DNA of 64,000 nucleotides. Origin: Cryptosporidium bovis. Lineage: Eukaryota; Apicomplexa; Conoidasida; Eucoccidiorida; Cryptosporidiidae. The stretch is from NCBI GenBank assembly GCA_009768925.2, contig VHIT02000033.1, forward strand, positions 124,001-188,000. The letters are read 5' to 3'. Positions 20,401 to 29,307 of the stretch are shown here, piece after piece. Below the pieces are notes generated by a model. The model was not told the DNA's origin and ran no database searches. It saw nothing but the letters and a program-made list of their open reading frames with translations. The position numbers and the translations under genes are program-made. Position 1 is the stretch's first letter. The number at the start of each line of letters is the position of its first letter.

Positions 20401-20808
20401 CAATACCTCAGCGAGTTTCGGTTGAAGTTTCTTCAAAGCCTCCAAAGCGCTTTCTGCATTTGATTCCTGCCAAACTCCGACAAATGCATTTAAAATTAAA
20501 ATGAACAAAATTACAATTGGCTCAATAAAGGCCGATATCCCTTCTTCGTATGCATCCTCACCTATCAAAGCAAAAAAGAACGATAAAATAGCAGCACCCA
20601 ACAATATTTTAACAAGTAAATCATCAAACTGAGCTATAATCAGGGACAAAAACGAGGTCTTTTCCGGCTCTTCTAGGGAATTTTTCCCAAATATTTCTGT
20701 ATACTGCTCAACCTGTCCATTAGAAAGACCCACATCATAATCAACATTAAAGTGACGAAGTATCTCATCACATGTTCTAATATGTGGGTCTTCCAGTAAC
20801 TCAACCAT
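17410..20808 (-). CDS. SERCA-type P-type Ca2+-ATPase (1132 aa)
   Basis: Pumps cytosolic Ca2+ into the ER/secretory compartment using ATP. The N-terminal actuator region contains VPGDIVRVRVGDRVPADLRV and LTGESSGV. The M4 site PEGLPAV lies near 316. The phosphorylation motif SDKTGTLT lies near 358, the nucleotide-domain KGAPEG near 545, and hinge motif TGDGVNDAPALKQADIG near 803. Ten membrane helices are plausible, with M5-M6 LLWVNLVTDGLPATALGF characteristic of SERCA rather than plasma-membrane pumps. It is longer than the usual roughly 1000 residues because of insertions in the nucleotide-binding domain and a long luminal loop in the C-terminal membrane half. The C-terminus is basic (KNPKKKLN), resembling an ER-retrieval tail. 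TTGGCGCA lies about 150 bp upstream. See also the open extension after its stop. Confidence 0.96.
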   Translation of the reverse strand: MVELLEDPHIRTCDEILRHFNVDYDVGLSNGQVEQYTEIFGKNSLEEPEKTSFLSLIIAQFDDLLVKILLGAAILSFFFALIGEDAYEEGISAFIEPIVILFILILNAFVGVWQESNAESALEALKKLQPKLAEVLRCGIWSEIPAEDLVPGDIVRVRVGDRVPADLRVIKLLSSSLRVEQSQLTGESSGVLKDSGPLDVSKRNVEIQAKTNMLYSSTTVVHGSCFACVVSTGMKTEIGAIQSAVQRASENTEDTPLGKKIDEFGKVLSKVIAVICLVVWVINFRNFQDPAHGSTINGAIYYLKIAVALAVAAIPEGLPAVITTCLALGTRKMAQRNAIVRRLPSVETLGCTTVICSDKTGTLTTSEMCCVQFFTPRNFISIDKYSVEGHSYSPVGRVSRIDKNNLHVFENIKAEDVSLQWMAKCLSLCNTSQLNLSDSNKFKVQGEPTEGALRVLVEKLGCPDNKLNSKYLNNESSRNSKTSSVFNDYWCSGVKLITTLEFNRDRKSMSVLCRDTNNVNIQLVIHKNSGETESFENSNVLYVKGAPEGILDRCTTFMMPDGTIEPLTDSLKSLILDQVVDMANNVLRTLACAVKIDDLGDLSSYSGQPKTRGANLLSDPSNFVHIETNLCFLGVVGIYDPPRPGVKCAIQRCQKAGIRVFMITGDNRNTAEAIASSIGILNGSKEDWDISNFINDAQENYSSGSSTNPGSIKTFMFETGDSSSKTTKLLDGRQVLRTGSELLRNQFTKYCSLTGREFEELSDTDKLRILKESYGVVFSRTEPRHKQVIVRLLSELGEIAAMTGDGVNDAPALKQADIGISMGITGTDVAKEASDMVLADDNFETIVAAVEQGRSIYMNMKAFIRYLISSNIGEVASIFLTAALGIPEGLAPVQLLWVNLVTDGLPATALGFNPPDPRVMRRPPRRKDDNLISAWVFVRFLIIGLYVGFATVGIFIWWYVWGVDPSDGNTLVSFSQLGTWARCNTWTGFTANPVFGSSIDEPCTYFSTGKKKASTLSLTVLVVIEMLNALNALSEDNSLLQIPPWANPLLLVAILISVFVHLVILYVPPVAAIFNVVPLTMIDWLAVMICSLPVILIDEVLKAFSRGYNQIVDFPHEKVDSSYSKNPKKKLN

Positions 20809-21411
20809 TCCTATAGAGTCTAGTCAAAAATACAAACCAATAATCGTTGGGTCTAGCGATATCTCACTCTAGTTGGTCTAGAGTTCCGTTTTTAAAGTAT
20901 TCAATTTTTGTAGAAGATAAACCTGAAGATTTGGCCACTCGTCTAAAAGAATAAAATTGGCGCACAATGAGTTTAAATTTAGTATCTCAAGTAAAGGGTT
21001 CATGTTTATTTTAATTTTTGAGGGTCTCGAGGCATGAATAAATTATTCAGGAAATGAACTAGAGTTATATGTGAATAATATGTTATTCGCTGCAGAACAA
21101 TAATATGAAGCATGCACATTCGCTTTGTAGCAATAACTACTAAAGGATAAAAGGAGAAAGGTGAAAAGTGAAGTGGTACTAATAGTATATGTGGACACAC
21201 GTATTGCGAACGGTTTGATGTATAAATATTGCATTGGTTAAATCAATAAAGTGATGCTCTTGTTTTATTTCACTTAATAAAGCAATACTTTTAAACCAGA
21301 TTGCAGCGGGAAATTTCTGCCGGGTCGTTTACTCAACCACCAAAAATAGTACTTAATTAAATGTTCCATTATTTTAGTGTTTATTGAAGAATACTACTTG
21401 CTTCAGGGGAG
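20809..21411. promoter_or_regulatory. Divergent promoter, SERCA and RPB4 genes
   Basis: 603 bp. TTGGCGCA at 20957-20964 lies upstream of SERCA, and GCGGGAAA at 21306-21313, a classical E2F-type core, lies 99 bp upstream of the RPB4 start. Short open frames in between look accidental. Confidence 0.5.
21306..21313. promoter_or_regulatory. GCGGGAAA E2F-like site
   Basis: About 99-106 bp upstream of the RPB4-like ATG. The sequence fits the E2F consensus half (SGCGGGAAA type). Confidence 0.4.
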
Positions 21412-21789
21412 ATGAAGCCAAAGTTGGATTCCTGGACTCCACTCAGTTGCCAAGAGGTCTATGAAGCCATAACTAGCTCTGAATGCTTTGAAAACAACGA
21501 ACACGAAAAGTTGGAGGATTCAACCTTTAAGAAGAGCCTTATATGGTACTTTAAGGCATTTGAACTCATTAGTGAGATCCCATTTGAGAATACTATTCCG
21601 TTGGTCAAGACACTATGTACAAAGTACAACCTCTCTTCACAAGAAGTTATGCAAATATTAGATTTAAAACCAAGGAAACCCGTTGATCTACATTGCATTA
21701 TACCTAATTATGAAAAAAGATTTTCAGAGAAAGCAACTGAGGATATTTTGGAGTTGTTAAATAGAGAATTCTTCCGAGAGTTGAAGTGA
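21412..21789 (+). CDS. RNA polymerase II subunit Rpb4-like (125 aa)
   Basis: The sequence aligns with the HRDC-like Rpb4/RPC9 family that forms the polymerase stalk with Rpb7 or RPC8. Diagnostic segments are KSLIWYFKAFELI (compare the TLNYTARF region of Rpb4), ENTIPLVKTLC, then VMQILDLKP and IIPNYEKRFSEKATEDILELL. The last matches the conserved LIPSLExRFxxEExxxIL block. Length is close to human Rpb4 and RPC9. I favour Rpb4 over the Pol III paralogue RPC17/RPC9 because of the helix preceding ENTI, but the two families are close. Single exon with ATG at 21412 and stop at 21787-21789. Confidence 0.75.
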   Translation: MKPKLDSWTPLSCQEVYEAITSSECFENNEHEKLEDSTFKKSLIWYFKAFELISEIPFENTIPLVKTLCTKYNLSSQEVMQILDLKPRKPVDLHCIIPNYEKRFSEKATEDILELLNREFFRELK

Positions 21790-22111
21790 GGGTGAGGGTG
21801 GCTTCGAAACGCACTACGAGAAAATCAATATGCAAAATTGGTCATTGTTTATAGAGTCAATGTACTCGTATTTTAATAATAATATAGTCTTTTATTATTA
21901 GTTTGTGTTTCCCAATAAAGATTGTTTATTTTATTTTGTGATTCTCTTCTTTTCTTCATGTATGTTAAACTTGTGCTAAAAGTATTTATGGGATTTAGCC
22001 GCCTATAATGTCTTGTGGGTGGGATTTCCTGAGAGTTATTAGTGTTTCGGCCGTGAAGTACTTTTTCTTTTTGTCTAGTTTTTATACTATAGATTTAACT
22101 ATACACTTAAC
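21790..22111. other. Intergenic, RPB4 3' region and Sec61 gamma promoter
   Basis: AT-rich spacer between two plus-strand genes. It includes polyadenylation-like AATAAA near 21915. No gene or RNA is recognised. Confidence 0.45.
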
Positions 22112-22428
22112 ATGAAGGTTCCAGATATTTTGCAAGACAAGTCAAATCCCCTCGGATACATTTTTCAGAGTGTTCAGGAATTTACACTAGACAGCATTCG
22201 TCTTGTAAGACGCTGTACAAAACCAGATGCTAGAGGTAAGTTTTGAGGGAGACAAAACCCGTCCCTAATTTTACTGTTCTATAACGATTATTACTTTTAA
22301 ATACAGAGTTTAGGAGTGTTGCTTACGCATGTACTGTTGGTTTCTTCCTCATGGGGTTCATTGGTTACACAGTAAAGTTGGTATTTATTCCCATCAATAA
22401 CATTATAATGGGTGGGCAGAACATCTAA
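22112..22428 (+). CDS. Sec61 gamma translocon subunit (two exons, 81 aa)
   Basis: Small tail-anchored subunit of the ER protein-translocation channel. Exon 1 is 22112-22235 and exon 2 is 22307-22428, joined across a 71-nt intron (GTAAGT...TACAG). The spliced product starts [21 protein letters not shown]. Its amphipathic helix includes [19 protein letters not shown], followed by [20 protein letters not shown] as the membrane span, then [13 protein letters not shown]. This RCTKPDxxEF...GFxGYxVKLxxIPINNI pattern is diagnostic of SecE/Sec61 gamma. The gene is too short and split to appear as a long open frame. Identification is secure. Confidence 0.95.
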
Positions 22429-22570
22429 GTGAATTCATAAATTCTAGTATTTAGGATAGATAGGGATAAATAGGTAATTCTACCTCTGCTTGTCGCGTCT
22501 TTCTCCCTCTTTTACTACCTTTCTCGGACAAAACAAAAAGTATAACAAAATTACTAAATATGTCTAGTAT
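22429..22570. other. Short intergenic
   Basis: Spacer between Sec61 gamma and a possible minus-strand small gene; nothing recognised. Confidence 0.4.
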
Positions 22571-22891
22571 CTATGTACGGGCTAGTTTCGGGGGGTCTCT
22601 TAGATACATGCAAAATGTTTCTGAGCATGGAAGATCGCTGATCATCCTTATCCTGCTAGATCCTACGGTGTGAAACGAGTGTTTAGAGGAGTCAAAACAG
22701 CTCAATAAATGTGGTGAATTCGGGTCATTGATGTCATGGGTATGTATAGGTTTAAGGGACTTAAGGATAATTGAGAACGACTGAAAAAGAATGACCAAGG
22801 CTCCAGCGAATCGAGCTATAATTCCTTTATTATCAAGGAATAATGGTTCAACATTAACATTTAAACCTAAAGTAGGAAAGCGAGGAGTCAT
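22571..22891 (-). CDS. Possible small hypothetical protein (106 aa)
   Basis: An ATG-initiated frame of 106 residues in an otherwise empty interval, divergent from CCT zeta. Residues about 25-45 (GIIARFAGALVILFQSFSIIL) are hydrophobic and could be a membrane segment or mitosomal/ER anchor. The rest is polar with three cysteines and ends DPPKLART. No family is recognised. Base composition is less AT-biased than the surrounding spacer, which mildly supports coding. It may also be a chance frame. Confidence 0.4.
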   Translation of the reverse strand: MTPRFPTLGLNVNVEPLFLDNKGIIARFAGALVILFQSFSIILKSLKPIHTHDINDPNSPHLLSCFDSSKHSFHTVGSSRIRMISDLPCSETFCMYLRDPPKLART

Positions 22892-23285
22892 TTCACAATA
22901 TGATTATCTAAAATACTTCAAGTAATTACGTACCTTTAAGAAGATAAACATGGATATTCATAAAAAGGGAAGTCCCCAGTACCAAAATGATTACATTCTT
23001 AGCCGTGATCTTTCCCATTTTTTGGAAGGCAGTTATTTTTTTTCAAGCCTAGTGTTTATTTTTGCATCTTCCGCGAGACGCGTAAATACTTGAAATATAG
23101 CAAGGTACCGGGGAAAATAAGGTATAAAAAAATAGTATATTGTGGGTAGAAAATTAAATTTTTAAATAGAATTGAATTAATTGTATTCTTGGAAAACTAA
23201 CAAAAGTTAGTAAGCCGGAATATAGCTCTAATTAGTCCAGTTCTGGAAATCTGTTTATCAGGAAAAATTAGTCTATTAAAGTAAG
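22892..23285. promoter_or_regulatory. Upstream region of CCT zeta
   Basis: 394 bp AT-rich region before the CCT6 start, also upstream of the possible minus-strand small gene. CGCGAGACGCG-like sequence near 23070 is the only GC-rich patch. No clear GGCGCC element. Confidence 0.35.
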
Positions 23286-24884
23286 ATGTCGTCTGTCTCC
23301 GTATTAAACCCAAAGGCAGATGTTCTAAGGAAATCAGCAGCATTTGCTGCAAATTGCCATGCAGCTAAAGGACTTCAGAGGGTAATTAAGACAAATCTAG
23401 GACCAAAAGGGACACTCAAGATGTTAGTAGGTGGAGGTGGTCAGATAAAAGTCACGAAGGATGGTTGCGTTCTCCTAAATGAGATGCAAATACAGCACCC
23501 AACAGCTTCAATGATTGCTAGAGCAGCAACTGCACAAGATGACATATCTGGAGATGGTACTACTTCAATTGTTATTATTATTGGTGAGATACTTCGTCAA
23601 GCAGAAAGGTTTGTAACGGAGTCAGTTCACCCTCAACTACTATGTGAAGGCATTGACATTGGTAGAACTGCTTTGATGAAATTACTAGACGAAATGAAGG
23701 TTCCTGTAGATAAAGATGATTATGACACACTTAGATGTATTGCAAAAACCTCTCTAAGAACAAAACTTGCTCAACCGTTGTCTGACAATTTGGCAGAAAT
23801 ATTAACTGATTCAGTAAAAATAATTAAAAAAGACGATCCAACATTACCCATTGATTTACATATGATAGAAGTCCTTCCGATGAAGCATGGATTGACTTCA
23901 GAAACCAGATTGGTGAGAGGTATGGTTATGGATCACGGTGCTAGACACCCGGACATGCCAAAAAGACTTAAAAATTGTTTTATTTTAACTTTAAATGTTT
24001 CCCTTGAATATGAAAATAGCGAAGTTACTTCGTCCTTTAAGTATTCAACAGCCGAACAAAGAGAACGTCTTGCTGAAGCAGAGAGATTATTCACAGATGA
24101 GAAGGTTAAAGCAATCATTGATTTAAAACGACAGGTATGCGAACAAAACCCTGAAAGTAACTTTGTTGTACTGAATCAAAAGGGTATAGACCCACCTTCA
24201 CTTAGTATGTTAGCTCAAGAAGGGATACTAGCACTAAGACGTGTTAAACGTAGAAATATGGAAAGATTAACTTTAGCTTGTGGTGGTAATGCTGTGAATT
24301 CCGTAGAAGGTTTGACTATCGAGGACCTCGGATGGGCCAACCATGTTTATGAGAAGACAATTGGCGAAGAGAAATTCACGTTTGTTGAAGAACCAAGGGA
24401 CTGTAAAAGTTGCTGCATCCTGGTAACCGGGCCAAATGACCACAGTATCGCTCAGGTCAAAGATGCAATCAGAGACGGACTGAGAGCAATAAAAAATGTA
24501 ATAGATGACGGGTACGTTGTTCCCGGAGCTGGTGCTTTTGAACTAAGGGCCTTTAATGAACTCAAGGAGGCAAGGAAAACCGCTAAGGGCAAAGCTAAGT
24601 TTGGCATTGACATTCTAGCGGAGGCTATGCTCGCAATTCCAAAGACCCTGGCAGAAAATGCAGGACTTGACCAGCAAGAAACTGTTTTGAACATTTTGGA
24701 CAAAATTGAAGGTTCTAAACACCCGTTGGGATTGGACGTCACGACTGGAGAGGAGTTTTACCCACTTTCAGAGGGAGTATTGGACAACTACTGCGTAAAA
24801 AGACAGATATTGAGCATTGCTCCTACTCTTGCTCAGCAACTATTACTTGTTGATGAGGTGATAAAGGCTGGTAAACAAATGTAA
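23286..24884 (+). CDS. CCT6: T-complex protein 1 subunit zeta (CCT6, 532 aa)
   Basis: Subunit of the eight-membered cytosolic TRiC/CCT chaperonin that folds actin, tubulin and WD40 proteins. The N-terminal segment VLNPKADVLRKSAAFAANCHAAKGLQ is typical of zeta. Nucleotide motifs are LGPKGTLKMLVGG near 38-50 and the hydrolysis motif GDGTTS near 92-97. The apical domain includes MVMDHGARHPDMP. The C-terminal ATP-binding segment has VPGAGAFE near 417-424 and a late LDVTTGEE. Length matches the family (about 530). The start ATG at 23286 gives the conserved N-terminus. There are no introns. Identification as zeta rather than another CCT subunit is from the N-terminus and apical domain. Confidence 0.96.
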   Translation: MSSVSVLNPKADVLRKSAAFAANCHAAKGLQRVIKTNLGPKGTLKMLVGGGGQIKVTKDGCVLLNEMQIQHPTASMIARAATAQDDISGDGTTSIVIIIGEILRQAERFVTESVHPQLLCEGIDIGRTALMKLLDEMKVPVDKDDYDTLRCIAKTSLRTKLAQPLSDNLAEILTDSVKIIKKDDPTLPIDLHMIEVLPMKHGLTSETRLVRGMVMDHGARHPDMPKRLKNCFILTLNVSLEYENSEVTSSFKYSTAEQRERLAEAERLFTDEKVKAIIDLKRQVCEQNPESNFVVLNQKGIDPPSLSMLAQEGILALRRVKRRNMERLTLACGGNAVNSVEGLTIEDLGWANHVYEKTIGEEKFTFVEEPRDCKSCCILVTGPNDHSIAQVKDAIRDGLRAIKNVIDDGYVVPGAGAFELRAFNELKEARKTAKGKAKFGIDILAEAMLAIPKTLAENAGLDQQETVLNILDKIEGSKHPLGLDVTTGEEFYPLSEGVLDNYCVKRQILSIAPTLAQQLLLVDEVIKAGKQM

Positions 24885-24943
24885 AATAATTTGTACTGAT
24901 TCTAATATCTACATTAAGAAATAAATAATATATCATTTTCCTT

Positions 24944-26779
24944 CTATTGTTTTGTGTTCTGAAATATATCTACATATCTAGACCTTATGTTGTTTCCCAG
25001 AGCTCCATATACGCTGGTCGAACCACCTAAAGATAAACCTGGTCTTGATGAATTTAGTGACTGTGGAGGTGGTGGAAGTGGAGGCGAGGAAGTCGCGATG
25101 CTTAAGCAATCTGTACGGTTATTTATGGAATCTTGAACAAAGGTACCACCTGAATATCCGGTATTATCAGAAGTATAACTTTGGATCCCTTTTTCCGGCT
25201 GTCCATTATTCATTATTCTCTGACCATCGGGACCCCTCTGACACCACTGATTAATTTCTTTATCAAAGTAAAATGTGTTTTCAACCCCTGGCCAGCGCTC
25301 TTCTTCCGGAGTAATAGCCTTTTTAATGTTATCTGAAATCCAACCAACTAACCAGGAGGAATTCTTGCTATTTTTTTGTTGATTGTCTTGAAACTCATTC
25401 TGCTTTTTCACTTGTTCCTTTACTGAATTAGGCTTGAATTTGACGTTGAAATCGCGAAGTCTAAACTTGAGAAATTCAAATTCAAGTTTATACTTGTTAA
25501 ATAAATCACTTTTTTCGTTTGACAGTAGTGAGGACATTTGCTCAACATAGTAATTGGCTCTATCGAAATTTCCGATTTCAGCCAAATATAGTGAGATCCA
25601 ATATCTGTATAAAATGGAATGTTCATTTAACAAACATTTCGGATCCCATCTGTTTGATTTAATAAGAAATAATGACATTATCTCAATATTGCCGATATAA
25701 TTATTTAGATTGTTGATGTTAATGCCATACTTTAACTCCTTATATTCTCCAAGTATTAAGTTACAAAATTGAAAAGCAACAATCTTCTCACTCAATGTTA
25801 ACCTGGACTTCTTCTCTCTAATATCTACCAAAAGTTTATCTGATATCCTCAATAACAAGTTCCTTGATCCCAAGTGTGTTGTCCCAAGGCTTGTTATAAC
25901 AGAATATATATAATGTGGCCATAAATCCAGGACTTTTTCACCAACTTCAAAATCATCAACCTTTTGGGAAATACAGAGACAAAGAAGATCAATTATCCTT
26001 TCAAAACAGTTACAAGTTACTCCAGAATATTCTTCACTTTCTTGGCTTTTACTTTTAACATAATCAAAGTAACACAAACTCAATTCCCTTTCTCCGCAAA
26101 GTCCACTTAAAGCAAATCTGTCACTCCAAGACAAATAAAGATTTGAGGAGTTATTTTGATCGACTTTGCTCATTCTATATATTTCGAGCGTTTTCGACAC
26201 TCCAAATGTTCCACAATAAAGACCCAATAACGACCTTTTTGAAATGTATTCTATTGGTTTCCCATTGGCCTCACAACTACACATCCAAACTCCGTAATCC
26301 ATTATTGACCTTATTTTGCTAAACACTAAATCATAATCTGTAGGTGTATTGACTAAACATCCTTTAGATAAACTACAAGAAAAAAGCTCGAGGAGACAAT
26401 TATTTCTAAAAAATTCTAAATAATATTTTTTTGAATTCGTATTCTCTCTATTTCTCTTTTCACAATCAATGTATCTGTTTATATATCCTATCTCTTCTTG
26501 GGAGAATTGGCCATTAGTTACTCTTTTATTGGTATCCAGATTCATAAAATCGAGGTCAAATTTATTTCTGTCCCAAATAATCAAATTTCTAAGAGAATAT
26601 ATTTTCGTTGAAAAACTTGAAACTACAAAAGAACCACCAAAACTAAAAGAAAATGAGCTTCCTCTCCTAGGGGGTTCATATTGTATTAGATCTCTATTGA
26701 AGTCCGCTTCTCTTAAATTTTGACAAAAAAAATGGTTGTTGTAGCTGCCATTTTGTAACAGATCTCGGTTTTTATCCAT
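24944..26779 (-). CDS. Sec16-like COPII exit-site scaffold (611 aa)
   Basis: Tentative Sec16 relative. The FSFGGSFVVSSF strand near 46-58 resembles the FGFGGK start of the Sec16 central conserved domain. A long helical region follows (about 110-450), consistent with an ACE1 element, including WPHYIYSVITSLGTTHLGSRNLLL near 290-315. The C-terminal block GWISDNIKKAI...GVENTFYFDKEINQWCQRG near 475-512 matches the widely conserved Sec16 signature (GEEN-x-F-Y-Y-x-E-x-K-R-W-V). A proline/serine-rich tail completes the protein. Sec16 proteins are usually much longer; this compact version lacks the large disordered N-terminus. It would organise ER exit sites with Sec13/Sec31 and Sec23/24. The domain match is by eye, so the call is moderate. 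Confidence 0.6.
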   Translation of the reverse strand: MDKNRDLLQNGSYNNHFFCQNLREADFNRDLIQYEPPRRGSSFSFSFGGSFVVSSFSTKIYSLRNLIIWDRNKFDLDFMNLDTNKRVTNGQFSQEEIGYINRYIDCEKRNRENTNSKKYYLEFFRNNCLLELFSCSLSKGCLVNTPTDYDLVFSKIRSIMDYGVWMCSCEANGKPIEYISKRSLLGLYCGTFGVSKTLEIYRMSKVDQNNSSNLYLSWSDRFALSGLCGERELSLCYFDYVKSKSQESEEYSGVTCNCFERIIDLLCLCISQKVDDFEVGEKVLDLWPHYIYSVITSLGTTHLGSRNLLLRISDKLLVDIREKKSRLTLSEKIVAFQFCNLILGEYKELKYGININNLNNYIGNIEIMSLFLIKSNRWDPKCLLNEHSILYRYWISLYLAEIGNFDRANYYVEQMSSLLSNEKSDLFNKYKLEFEFLKFRLRDFNVKFKPNSVKEQVKKQNEFQDNQQKNSKNSSWLVGWISDNIKKAITPEEERWPGVENTFYFDKEINQWCQRGPDGQRIMNNGQPEKGIQSYTSDNTGYSGGTFVQDSINNRTDCLSIATSSPPLPPPPQSLNSSRPGLSLGGSTSVYGALGNNIRSRYVDIFQNTKQ

Positions 26780-27451
26780 TTATTCCATATATTAAACTTA
26801 AGTGTAAAAAACTATATTTGATAAATAAGAGTTTTGTCTTGTGATTATGATGATGACAAGGTGTGAGGTACCTAGTATGCCTACGACCGCCAAGTACATG
26901 TTAATATATAAATATTTATGTTAGATTATATTATTGAGCAAAATATTGAATTATTTTTATTATTCTCGTAAGAAACATACATTTAAAAAGAAACGACAGT
27001 TTTTTTCGTTTATTCCTCACTCTTTTACTCAAATTAAAGGAGGCTCCCACGTAATTTGCTATTAATTGCAATCATCAGTTATTCTCATATGTAGAAATAT
27101 CATTCCAATTACTTACTCTTCCATCAGAAAGCTAGTCAAAAATTTTAATCGATCCCGTCTACTCATAGCTTATTCTACTTACTAGAAAGTGTTCTTTTCA
27201 CGTTCCGTTTCAATACAAACTAACAGATATTCTTAGATAACTTTTGTGATTTTAAATGAGTTTTTGTTGCAGCATTAACTCTATTTAACAAATAAGCCTA
27301 TGACTTTACATTCTCGTTTTTTTGGTCATCAAATTTGAATTGAATACAGAAATAACGCATGTAAATAACACCTGTTAAAGACAAGTAAATACACAAAAAA
27401 AAAGTTGAACAAAAAATAATCTAGTGTGATATATATAGAATCCAGTATTTA
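26780..27451. other. Intergenic, promoter of Sec16-like gene
   Basis: 672 bp AT-rich spacer between two minus-strand genes (start of Sec16-like, stop of FCP1). No open frame or RNA gene recognised. An ATGATGA box near 26850 resembles a snoRNA C box, but no partner D box is seen. Confidence 0.45.
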
Positions 27452-29254
27452 CTACTGTTCATCAAAGGTCAATGTGACTATTTCACGAGGAGACCAAATA
27501 CGGGCACCACTGCTTTGTTTCCATGCAGCAGAATGTTTATATTCAGTCAAATTTTTATTTGAATTAGATTCAGAAGTGAGCCTAAATTTAACAGAATGTA
27601 TCCCTGTCCTGCCCTCCTTTTGAGCAAGAATCTCCCAATGTACATTCCAAGGTCTAAGAACAGTTGACTGATTAAATTTGTCAGAAAGAGATTCACCTTC
27701 GAACATGTCCTCTTGAACATGCTGCCATTGTCCATCACATGCCCATAACCAAAGTGTGTGGACAATCTTAACATTTGGATTGTTTTTTGCTTGGTGAAAC
27801 TTAGCAGTGTTTGTTTTTTGAACAATAAGGTGCGTAGAAAATTGATCTAAATTTTCTTCAATTTTGGCTCCTAGTCTTGTCGCTGCTAGTTCTGCATCAA
27901 TCTGAGAATCTCCCCAATTATAAGGGAGTCCTTTCACAATGGGTTTTTCATCTGCCTTTAAAAAGCCAGTGAAACACAATATACAGTTTTCAAGAATTTC
28001 ACTTCTCATTTTAGTTAAAATCTCGCCCACTGTAGCTGTCTCGGGATTCCGAAAAAATCTAGTGTGTAGCTCCTTGAACACACGAATGAGATAATCCAAA
28101 TGTCGATCATAATCCGCAATGCTATTTCCACCACTTGCATTTGAAAGTGATGACAAAGCAGCAGATAAAATGTCACCAGGAGCACTCACATTTGTAGATA
28201 CGGAAGAGGCAGTTGAAGATAATGGAGGGTAATGTGATTTTAAAGCCTCCCTCCTCTGCTCAAAGTACTCATATGTTTGAGCCTTTACAACCTGACTTTC
28301 AAGTGAAGCATCCCAAACATCTGATCGATCATCCAACAAAACTATTGCACGTGTGTCAACATCTGTGCAAATCTTACGGAAGTCCTTTTGGGTGTCGCGA
28401 CCATCAATAGTTTCGCGAGCAACTATTCTATCACCAAATTTATCTCTGCTCGGATCTAATACAGCCCTTATAACATCTGCATACTCCCTGGTTGCGTTTG
28501 TACAAATTCCCATAATATAATAGGGAGAAATGGTGTTCAGAAACTCCCTCACTCCAGGTCTAAGCTTTAAATAGTATGAAGTATTTAAATCCTGTGGTAA
28601 AACAAATTTGTACATTTCAGGATCTCCTGAAGGGGTTATAAAGTCCTCCAGATTAATGTCGCAACCTATTTTAGTTGAGTTATATGCATGAAGTAATGTG
28701 TTGTCCAAGTCAAGTATCGCAACTAACTTATTTTGTGCAAGATAGTCCTTCGGAACAGTGCTTGTTAAATGAACGTCATCTGGAAGTACAGAGTTTGAGC
28801 TCTTTTGTCTTCTCGAATTTATACACACTGGAAAACCACTGTTAGGTTTATATTCTGCATCAGAAAACCTGCTACCTGAAGTATATTGAAAAGATGTATT
28901 ATTAACGTTTGCAATATCCCCTATTGGTTCTGAAAAGGGATCATAATCGTCCTCGAAAGAAAGGTTGTCATCATTAGCATGATCAACAAATGACCCCGGA
29001 CCCAAGGGTGTCGAACTTTTTTGAACTCCATCTTCAAAACCAGGTGGTCTCTCTGCAAATCTGTTTCTAACTTGTTTGCCCTCTTTTTTCAATAGTCCCG
29101 AGCCAGCAATTGATTCACTTGCTCTTAGAAGTTCTTGACGTAGCTTTTCTGGACTAAACTCCCCATTCTCATTCAGTAAAGTTGAGGAGTACATACTACA
29201 ATCCACGATTGGTTGCGGAATCATATTTGAATTACACTTCATCTTGGAATCCAT
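27452..29254 (-). CDS. RNA polymerase II CTD phosphatase FCP1 (600 aa)
   Basis: Dephosphorylates the Pol II C-terminal domain to recycle the enzyme. The N-terminal 170 residues are disordered. The FCPH/HAD domain has the catalytic motif LDLDNTLL at 181-188, with D182 as nucleophile and D184 as acid/base. It continues with LRPGVREFLNTISPYYIMGICTNATREYA and the metal motif VLLDDRSDVWD near 300-310. A BRCT domain at about 430-530 (CILCFTGF..., THLIVQ, WLWACDGQW) is the standard FCP1 companion that binds phosphorylated CTD. DLDNT instead of DLDET is a conservative difference in the family motif. Single exon. GGCGGGAATT lies about 205 bp upstream. Confidence 0.94.
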   Translation of the reverse strand: MDSKMKCNSNMIPQPIVDCSMYSSTLLNENGEFSPEKLRQELLRASESIAGSGLLKKEGKQVRNRFAERPPGFEDGVQKSSTPLGPGSFVDHANDDNLSFEDDYDPFSEPIGDIANVNNTSFQYTSGSRFSDAEYKPNSGFPVCINSRRQKSSNSVLPDDVHLTSTVPKDYLAQNKLVAILDLDNTLLHAYNSTKIGCDINLEDFITPSGDPEMYKFVLPQDLNTSYYLKLRPGVREFLNTISPYYIMGICTNATREYADVIRAVLDPSRDKFGDRIVARETIDGRDTQKDFRKICTDVDTRAIVLLDDRSDVWDASLESQVVKAQTYEYFEQRREALKSHYPPLSSTASSVSTNVSAPGDILSAALSSLSNASGGNSIADYDRHLDYLIRVFKELHTRFFRNPETATVGEILTKMRSEILENCILCFTGFLKADEKPIVKGLPYNWGDSQIDAELAATRLGAKIEENLDQFSTHLIVQKTNTAKFHQAKNNPNVKIVHTLWLWACDGQWQHVQEDMFEGESLSDKFNQSTVLRPWNVHWEILAQKEGRTGIHSVKFRLTSESNSNKNLTEYKHSAAWKQSSGARIWSPREIVTLTFDEQ

Positions 29255-29307
29255 TTAAAAGAAATGAACATTAACGTTCCAATAAATAGACTAATACACC
29301 TATACAC

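Noticed and set aside
21006-21234. Two overlapping minus-strand frames upstream of SERCA.
   Set aside because: They are short, low in information content, mutually overlapping, and lie in the promoter region of SERCA and RPB4.
26840-26890. ATGATGA box reminiscent of a C/D snoRNA.
   Set aside because: No matching CTGA D box or terminal stem could be found within a suitable distance.
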